Shown: positions 58,265 to 64,000 of the stretch, one piece after another
How the letters are laid out: every line of letters begins with the position of its first letter
Position numbering within the stretch: the first letter of the stretch is position 1
Assembly (NCBI RefSeq): GCF_000633255.1
Contig: NZ_AYMJ01000017.1
Coordinates: 124,001 to 188,000 of the forward strand
Source: Pseudomonas sp. H1h
Lineage (GTDB): Bacteria; Pseudomonadota; Gammaproteobacteria; Pseudomonadales; Pseudomonadaceae
Reading direction: 5' to 3'
DNA length: 64,000 nt
The notes under the pieces: model-generated
What the model was told of the DNA's origin: nothing
The model's input: only the letters and a program-made list of their open reading frames with translations
Databases searched by the model: none
Made by a program: the position numbers and the translations under genes

Positions 58265-61096
58265 ATGTCCAACCGTGATATATCCCGGCGCTCGTTCCTC
58301 CAGGGCGGGCTGGTGGCGGGTGTGAGCGTCACGCTCGCGCCGCTCAGCAGTCAGGCGCTGGCTGCCTTGATGGAAAACAGCGTCACCGTGCCGTCCGAGA
58401 AGTGGCTCGGCAACAACGGCAAGGCGCGCCAACGTAACGATGCATTGTCCAAGGTCTGCGGCAGCAAAGTCTTTGCCCGCGACATTCGCTCCAAGGACAT
58501 GCCGGGCTGGCCTGAACAACAGGGTCACGCCATGCTGCTCAAAACCATCAAGGCCGACCGTATCTATGACGGTTACGACCTGTCGTGGCTCGGCGCCGAG
58601 CTGCAGCCCGACCGCATCGTCACCGCTGCCGATCTGGACAAGGACGGTATCGTTTTCCCGGAAGAGCACGCACCGGATCCATTGCTGCCCGAAGGCAAAG
58701 TGCCGATGTTCATCGGTCATCCGGTAGCGATCCTGATCTGGAACGATTTCGAGCGTTTCCGCCAGGCCAAGAACAAGCTCAAATTCAATGACAAGGCGAT
58801 TCGTTACGGTGCACAAGTGCCGTACTACGAAGGCGACCCCTATGGCAGCTTCCGTTACGTGCGCGTGGGTGGCCCGACCTCGGCCGACGAAGACGAATTC
58901 GCCAGCCTCAAGGATTCGATCCTGTTCCCCATGCTGAAAAACCGTCGCCCGGTGTGGAATTCCCAGCCGAACCTGCACGGCAACCTGACCGAGCGTGGTC
59001 TGTTCTACGCCGACCGCATGAAGAACGAGATCGATACGCCGCCGGACAACTGGCTGGTGTTCGACGAGCGCTACAAGACCCCGTCGATCGAGCCGGCCGC
59101 GATGGAGCCGGACAACGGCAACGGCTGGTACGACCCGCAAACCAAGACCCTGCACTTCGTGGTGGCCACCCAGTGCCCGCTGGAAGCTGCGACCGAGACC
59201 GCGAAAATGATCGCGCCGTCGCGCTTTGGCCTGGCCAACCTGAACATGCACCCGGGTTACACCGTGGGTTACGGTTCCAAAGACCACAACATCTTCGTCT
59301 ACTACGCCGCCCTCGCGGCGCTGTACGGCGCCGGTGTACCGATCCGTTTGGCCAACGACCGCTACGAGCAGTTCCAGAGCGGCATCAAGCGTCACCCGTT
59401 CGACATCCGCTACCAGTTGGCGGTGGACAAGAACGACTACAGCTTCAAGATTTTCCGCGCAGAAATGAGCGTCGACGGCGGCGGTCGTATCAACTACAGC
59501 CCATCGGTGGCTGCAGTGGGTGCCACGGCAGCACAGTCGATCTATTACATGCCGCAGAACGATCTGCAGGTCACCGCTTACCACTCCCGTGGTGTTGAGG
59601 CGGGTTCGATGCGCGGCTACGGCACGCTGCAAAGCATGGCCTCGACCGAAATGATGGTCGACGAAATTGCCAATCGACTCGGTGTCGACGCGATTGATCT
59701 GCGCCGCAAGAACGCCTTGCGTTCGGGCATGAAAAACACCCAGGGCGCGATTCCGGCCGGTGCCTTGCGCCTGCACGAGATTCTCGACAAGGCCTCGGTG
59801 CACGAAGTCTGGAAAAATCGTGACGCGATCAAGAAACAACGCGAAGCGGCAGATCCGGACAACTGGTACGGCGTCGGTTTCGCCATTTGCCAGAAAGACT
59901 TCGGTACCGGTTCGGAAGCGCCGATGGCCAGCATCGAATTCACCGCTGAAGGTCGCATTACCCTGCGCCACATCGGTATCGAGATCGGCACCGGCATGTC
60001 CACTTCGCAAGCGCTGGTGGTGGCTGATTTCCTCGGCAGCCCGGCGCATGACGTGAAGACTGGCGAAACCGAATGGAAGGAGATGCAACTGATCACCAGC
60101 GGCAACCCTTACATCATGAGCCAGGCCGAACAGGACAACCTGCTGCGCAACCCGCGCTGGGTCGGCAAGCTGGCCTCGGCGTCGTCCGCGACCAACTCGG
60201 CTTACTACTTCAGTCACGCTACCCGTGAAGCGGCACGCGTGCTGTTCAACAATGGTCTGTGGCCGGCGGCCATGGAAATCTGGCGTCAGGGCCCTTACGG
60301 CGGTCAAGCCAACCCTTACGTCGTGCGTCGCGAAGATGCGCATTGGGTCGATGGCAAACTCACTGCCAACGGCATGCAGCCGTTGACCTTTGAAGAGCTG
60401 GCCAAGCGCGCTCACGAGCGTGGTCTGGTGACCGGCGCCACTGTTCACGCGTTCAACCGCTGGAGTTGGGCCGAGGCCGAATACAGCATTGACGGTGTGC
60501 GCGAGCGTCTGCCGCTCGACGGTCTGGCGGTGAAGTACGGCGATGGCGCGCCGAAGGCGAAGAAAGCACTGATGAACACGGCGGGCTTCCATCTGCTGGA
60601 TCGCCAGAACATCAACTACCCGGTTGTCCAGCTGAACAATGCAGCTGTGACTTACTACAGCCCGGTGGCGACGCTGGTAGAGCTGAAGGTCAACAAAGGT
60701 TCGGCGGAAGTCGAAGTGCTCAACCACCATTCGTGGGTCGAGTGCGGCCGGGTGCTGGTCGAAGAACTGGTCAAGGGCCAGCTCGAAGGCGGGATCGCCA
60801 TGGGTATCGGTCACGCGCTGATGGAAGAGATGCCACTGTACGAAGGCGGGCCGGGGGAGGGTGACTGGAACTTCAACCGTTATCGCCTGCCGATGGCCCG
60901 CCACGTGGCGGTGTGGAAGCAGACCGCGGAGATTCTGCCGCCGCTGTCGCCAAGCGATCCATCCAAAGGCATCGCCGAAGTGGTGATGATCCCGGTGGTC
61001 GGTGCCATCGGTAACGCCGTGGCTCACGCCATCGGTAAACGTGTTCGCGATCTGCCAATCACTGCTGCGCGCATCAAGGAGGCCCTCAATGGCTAA
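58265..61096 (+). CDS. Molybdopterin-dependent oxidoreductase, large subunit (IorB/AldH-like)
   Basis: A 943-aa xanthine-oxidase-family subunit exported by Tat (SRRSFLQGGLVAGVSVTLAP), so periplasmic. Mo-cofactor regions include GSMRGYGTLQSMASTEMMVD and EIGTGMSTSQALVVADFLG. The catalytic Glu is in KGIAEVVMIP (about residue 905), where many relatives have GVGE. It hydroxylates an aldehyde or N-heterocycle and passes electrons through the [2Fe-2S] partner to the cytochrome, as in acetic-acid-bacterial AldFGH and isoquinoline 1-oxidoreductase. No FAD subunit is present. AGAGGAT precedes ATG 58265. The substrate is not predictable. Confidence 0.88.
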   Translation: MSNRDISRRSFLQGGLVAGVSVTLAPLSSQALAALMENSVTVPSEKWLGNNGKARQRNDALSKVCGSKVFARDIRSKDMPGWPEQQGHAMLLKTIKADRIYDGYDLSWLGAELQPDRIVTAADLDKDGIVFPEEHAPDPLLPEGKVPMFIGHPVAILIWNDFERFRQAKNKLKFNDKAIRYGAQVPYYEGDPYGSFRYVRVGGPTSADEDEFASLKDSILFPMLKNRRPVWNSQPNLHGNLTERGLFYADRMKNEIDTPPDNWLVFDERYKTPSIEPAAMEPDNGNGWYDPQTKTLHFVVATQCPLEAATETAKMIAPSRFGLANLNMHPGYTVGYGSKDHNIFVYYAALAALYGAGVPIRLANDRYEQFQSGIKRHPFDIRYQLAVDKNDYSFKIFRAEMSVDGGGRINYSPSVAAVGATAAQSIYYMPQNDLQVTAYHSRGVEAGSMRGYGTLQSMASTEMMVDEIANRLGVDAIDLRRKNALRSGMKNTQGAIPAGALRLHEILDKASVHEVWKNRDAIKKQREAADPDNWYGVGFAICQKDFGTGSEAPMASIEFTAEGRITLRHIGIEIGTGMSTSQALVVADFLGSPAHDVKTGETEWKEMQLITSGNPYIMSQAEQDNLLRNPRWVGKLASASSATNSAYYFSHATREAARVLFNNGLWPAAMEIWRQGPYGGQANPYVVRREDAHWVDGKLTANGMQPLTFEELAKRAHERGLVTGATVHAFNRWSWAEAEYSIDGVRERLPLDGLAVKYGDGAPKAKKALMNTAGFHLLDRQNINYPVVQLNNAAVTYYSPVATLVELKVNKGSAEVEVLNHHSWVECGRVLVEELVKGQLEGGIAMGIGHALMEEMPLYEGGPGEGDWNFNRYRLPMARHVAVWKQTAEILPPLSPSDPSKGIAEVVMIPVVGAIGNAVAHAIGKRVRDLPITAARIKEALNG

Positions 61097-61628
61097 CCGT
61101 CCGCTTCAACTGACCCTCAATGGTCAATCCGTCGGCCCGGTGGACATCCCTGATGACCTGCCGATGATCGACTACCTGCACGAATACAAGAACCTCACCG
61201 GTTCGCGCCTGGGCTGCGGCCAGGGCATCTGCCACGCCTGCGTGGTGATCGTCGACAACCCGGACGGCACCAGCGAAGAAGTGCGCACCTGCATCACCGG
61301 CGCGCATTATTTCGAAGGCAAGAAAGTGCGCACCATCGAAGCTCACGCCAAGCGTGACGAGCAGGGTCAGGTCACTGAGCTGAACCCGATCCAGCAACGC
61401 TTCGTCGACGAATTCGCCTTCCAGTGCAGCTACTGCGCACCGGGCTTCGTCAACGCCGCGACGGTGCTGGTGGAGAAGCTGCAGCGCCAGCCGATCGCCA
61501 AGAGCAAACTGGAACAGGTCATTGAGGACAGCCTCGGTCATCACGTCTGCCGTTGCACCGGGTACGTGCGTTACTACAACGCCACCCGCAACGTGCTGAC
61601 CGATCTCGGCCTGGTCAAGGAGGGTTGA
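61089..61628 (+). CDS. [2Fe-2S] subunit of the molybdenum hydroxylase
   Basis: A 179-aa iron-sulfur subunit with a plant-ferredoxin-type N-terminal cluster (GSRLGCGQGICHACVVIVDN with a distal Cys) and a C-terminal helical cluster domain (CSYCAPGF ... HVCRCTGYVRYY). It lacks its own signal peptide, so it would be co-exported with the Tat-tagged large subunit. Its start overlaps the large-subunit stop by 8 nt. Confidence 0.93.
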   Translation: MANRPLQLTLNGQSVGPVDIPDDLPMIDYLHEYKNLTGSRLGCGQGICHACVVIVDNPDGTSEEVRTCITGAHYFEGKKVRTIEAHAKRDEQGQVTELNPIQQRFVDEFAFQCSYCAPGFVNAATVLVEKLQRQPIAKSKLEQVIEDSLGHHVCRCTGYVRYYNATRNVLTDLGLVKEG

Positions 61629-61630
61629 GC

Positions 61631-62866
61631 ATGAAGCATCTACTGACCCGCCTGACCCTGGCGGTCGGGCTGGCTGCGCCGGTGTTGTTTGCCCACGCCG
61701 ACGATCAGGTCAAGCGCGGCGAATACCTCGCCCGCGCGGCCGACTGCATGGCGTGCCACACCGCGCCGGGCGGCGCGCCGTTTGCTGGCGGGCTGCCGAT
61801 CGTCTCACCGTTCGGCACGATCTACGGCACCAACATCACGCCGAGCAAAGAGCACGGCATCGGCCTGTACAGCGATGATGAGTTCTTCGCTGCGCTGACC
61901 GAGGGCAAGCGTCGCGACGGCGCTAATCTGTACCCGGCGATGCCGTACACCTCGTATCACCTGGTGCCGCGTGAAGATTCCGACGCGATCCACGCGTACC
62001 TGAAAACCATCGAGCCGATCGAGCGCGCCGCGCCTGTCACCAGCCTGAGCTTTCCGTTCAACGTGCGTCTGGGCCTGATGGGCTGGAACATGATGTATGG
62101 CAAAGCCCTGAAACTGGAGTCGGCCGAAGGTAAAAGTGAATCCTGGAAGCGCGGCCAATACATGGTCGAGGTGCTCGGTCATTGCGGCGAATGCCACACG
62201 CCACGCGGCCTGCCGGGCGCGATGCAGCTGGACAAGCGCCTGACTGGCGGCATCCTCAACGGTTATCTCGCGCCAAGCCTGCTCGCCACCGATCTGGCGG
62301 CGCGCGGCTGGAACCAGCAGGACCTGAGTACGTTCCTCAAGCACGGCATGAGTGCTCAGGGCACGATGTTCAACGAGATGTTCCCGGTATTCCACAACAG
62401 CACCCAGGGCCTGAACGATCAGGATCTGGCAGCGATGGCGACGTTTCTGCTCGGTGACAAGCCGCCAGCAGCCAAAGAACTCGTTGAGGTGCCGGTGGAC
62501 AAGCTCAGTCCGAGTGCCCAGCGCGGCCGTCAGGAATATTTGAACGTCTGCGCCGGTTGCCATGCGGCCGGTGGTGAAGGCAAGCCGCACATCGCCGTGG
62601 CCATGCGCGGCAATACCACGCTGCGTCTGGAGGATCCGCGCAACCTGGTGCGGGTGATCGAGGATGGTATCGGCGAGCAGAAATTCGCCGGGTTCGAACA
62701 CATGCAGCCGATGCCGGGTTTTGCCGACAAGCTCAGCGCTGAACAACTGACCGATCTGCTGAACTACCTGCGTCAAGGCTGGGGCGGTCAATCGGCAGAG
62801 CTGGCGGTCAGCGATGTGCAAAAACTGCAGGCTGAAGTCCCGGCCATCGAGCACAAGGCGCACTGA
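61631..62866 (+). CDS. Tri-haem membrane-associated cytochrome c
   Basis: A 411-aa periplasmic cytochrome c with a signal peptide (to about residue 24) and three CxxCH haem sites at residues 39-43 (CMACH), 185-189 (CGECH) and 307-311 (CAGCH). The type is that of the cytochrome subunits of gluconate, alcohol and aldehyde dehydrogenases. It would accept electrons from the Mo/FeS pair and hand them to the respiratory chain. It starts 2 nt after the FeS gene. Confidence 0.93.
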   Translation: MKHLLTRLTLAVGLAAPVLFAHADDQVKRGEYLARAADCMACHTAPGGAPFAGGLPIVSPFGTIYGTNITPSKEHGIGLYSDDEFFAALTEGKRRDGANLYPAMPYTSYHLVPREDSDAIHAYLKTIEPIERAAPVTSLSFPFNVRLGLMGWNMMYGKALKLESAEGKSESWKRGQYMVEVLGHCGECHTPRGLPGAMQLDKRLTGGILNGYLAPSLLATDLAARGWNQQDLSTFLKHGMSAQGTMFNEMFPVFHNSTQGLNDQDLAAMATFLLGDKPPAAKELVEVPVDKLSPSAQRGRQEYLNVCAGCHAAGGEGKPHIAVAMRGNTTLRLEDPRNLVRVIEDGIGEQKFAGFEHMQPMPGFADKLSAEQLTDLLNYLRQGWGGQSAELAVSDVQKLQAEVPAIEHKAH

Positions 62867-62867
62867 C

Positions 62868-63839
62868 ATGCAGCATCTCGATCTGCAAGTGGTACGGCGG
62901 GCGCTGGAGTGGTCGGTGGCGGGGCAGCGCATCTGGCTCTGCACCGTGCTGACCACCTACGGCTCGGCGCCGCGTGCGCCGGGTTCACTGTTGGCAGTGA
63001 ACGATGGTGGGCAGTGGATCGGGTCGCTGTCCGGTGGCTGCGTCGAGGAAGACTTTCTCGAGCGCGTGGCGCAAGGCGCGTTTCTCGATGCGGTCAACGT
63101 GGTGCGTTACGGTGAAGGGGATGATCCGCGCTCGCGGGTCAGCCTGCCCTGTGGCGGCATTCTCGACGTACTGGTAGAGAAATTTGACGCCGACTGCGAG
63201 GTGCAGGCGCATCTGCGTGAGCTCGAATCGGCGTTGCTCGGACAGCGTCGTCTGATTCGCGAAGTCGATCTGGCCAGTGGTGCGCGCAGTCTGTTCGCTG
63301 ATCGCGAGCAGGGTGTGCGCATCGAGCGTGAGATCGACCGGGTGCGTATTCGCATGGGAGCCGCTCAGCGTTTGTTGCTGGCCGGATACTCCAGCGTGGC
63401 ACAGGCGTGCGCCGAATTTGCGGTTGGTCTGGGCTTTGAAGTGATTCTCTGCGACCCGCGTGATGAAGTGCTTGAGGGCGTGGTGTTGAATGGTGTGGAG
63501 ATTCGCCGGCAACTGCCGTCGGTGTTCATTGCCGACGGTGGCTGTCACCGCGATACCGCGGTGGTGGCGTTGACCCACGATCCGCGTATCGATGACCTGG
63601 CGATGATGGAAGCGGTGCGCACCGAAGCGTTTTACATCGGTGTCATGGGCTCGCAGCAAACCTCGCAGAAACGCTTCGAGCGCTTGCGCAGGATCGGTGG
63701 GCTGGGCGAGGTCGAGCTGGCGCGGATTCATGCGCCGATCGGCTTGAACCTGGGCAGCAAGACACCGGCGGAGATCGCCTTGGCAGTGCTCGCTGACATC
63801 TTGCGGATCCGTAGCGGGATTGCTCGGGATCAGCTCTGA
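62868..63839 (+). CDS. XdhC-family molybdenum hydroxylase maturation factor
   Basis: A 323-aa protein with the XdhC N-terminal domain (TVLTTYGSAPRAPGSLLAVN, GSLSGGCVEEDFLERV) and a Rossmann-like C-terminal domain (LLLAGYSSVAQACAEFAVGL, IGVMGSQQTSQKR). XdhC proteins bind Mo-cofactor, promote sulfuration and insert it into xanthine-oxidase-type enzymes. It is linked to the cytochrome gene (1 nt between stop and start). A hairpin follows. Confidence 0.92.
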   Translation: MQHLDLQVVRRALEWSVAGQRIWLCTVLTTYGSAPRAPGSLLAVNDGGQWIGSLSGGCVEEDFLERVAQGAFLDAVNVVRYGEGDDPRSRVSLPCGGILDVLVEKFDADCEVQAHLRELESALLGQRRLIREVDLASGARSLFADREQGVRIEREIDRVRIRMGAAQRLLLAGYSSVAQACAEFAVGLGFEVILCDPRDEVLEGVVLNGVEIRRQLPSVFIADGGCHRDTAVVALTHDPRIDDLAMMEAVRTEAFYIGVMGSQQTSQKRFERLRRIGGLGEVELARIHAPIGLNLGSKTPAEIALAVLADILRIRSGIARDQL

Positions 63840-63862
63840 AACAAGCTGGTAGCGTACTTTTT

Positions 63863-63890
63863 GTGGCGAGGGGATAAATCCCCTCGCCAC
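63863..63890. repeat. GTGGCGAGGGG palindrome (second repeat type; possible terminator)
   Basis: GTGGCGAGGGG/CCCCTCGCCAC with a 6-nt loop. It differs from the GGGAGCGGGC REP core and is a single palindrome between convergent genes, so it may also stop transcription. Confidence 0.7.
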
Positions 63891-63904
63891 ATGTGTTTCT
63901 GCAG

Positions 63905-64000
63905 TCAGAATCCGAATTTGTCGCGCAACCCGTAATACCACGCGCCCAGCGCGGCAAACGGCGTACGCAGCAACTGCCCTCCCGGGAACGGGTAGTGCGG
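63905..64000 (-). CDS. C-terminal end of an unidentified protein (5' part outside window)
   Basis: The last 31 residues before a TGA on the minus strand, beginning PHYPFPGGQLLRTPF and ending YGLRDKFGF. The amino-acid pattern is clearly protein-like, but too short to assign. It converges with the XdhC gene. Confidence 0.65.
   Translation of the reverse strand, partial: PHYPFPGGQLLRTPFAALGAWYYGLRDKFGF

Noticed and set aside
58181..61027. 948-codon open frame opposite the molybdenum hydroxylase large subunit
   Set aside because: Shadow of third-position GC bias on the coding strand; no domain resemblance.

Overview
The window is a chromosomal segment of a Pseudomonas of the fluorescens group. 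This is inferred from the high-GC codon usage, from many paired REP palindromes built on the core GGGAGCGGGCTTGCTCGCGA, and from a gene order (uvrB, efflux pair, gltX, leuCD, leuB, asd, asd-like, fimV, truA, trpF, accD, folC, SPOR protein, cvpA, purF, metZ, SDR) that I recognise as the conserved Pseudomonas core. No database was consulted.

1-21.4 kb is the variable part. It holds the C-terminal half of a chemoreceptor, a stand-alone EAL protein, a small lipoprotein, a PheC-like periplasmic protein and a copABCD copper-resistance operon (minus strand). After these come unrecognised proteins, including an AT-rich islet at about 9.4-11.6 kb that encodes a 523-aa protein with a PD-(D/E)XK nuclease signature and a small membrane protein. 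Next are a secreted RNase T2, a collapsed PAAR-type effector gene followed by a lipoprotein that may be its orphan immunity protein, a Cache-GGDEF cyclase, a GNAT, an exonuclease III, an arylamine N-acetyltransferase, a BrnT/BrnA toxin-antitoxin pair, an NCS2 nucleobase permease and tRNA-Asn.

21.6-57.2 kb is core metabolism: aminotransferase, uvrB, an EmrAB-like efflux pair, gltX, a tandemly duplicated tRNA-Ala/tRNA-Glu block, a TetR/hydrolase unit, a thioesterase, dusC, a heat-shock small Hsp gene with a sigma32 promoter and a ROSE-like leader, a five-PAS GGDEF-EAL protein and a LysR gene divergent from leuCD. The series then continues with leuB, asd, the Cys-less asd paralogue, fimV, truA, trpF, accD, folC, the SPOR protein, cvpA, purF, metZ and an SDR.

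57.3-64 kb carries tRNA-Val and two tRNA-Asp genes. These are followed by a four-gene unit for a periplasmic molybdenum hydroxylase: a Tat-exported large subunit, a [2Fe-2S] subunit, a tri-haem cytochrome c and an XdhC-type maturation factor. The window ends inside a minus-strand gene. No CRISPR array, rRNA operon, integrase or insertion sequence was seen.

The observations most worth following up are the AT-rich nuclease/membrane-protein islet, the deleted effector with a surviving immunity-like lipoprotein, and several clean regulatory palindromes and RNA structures.
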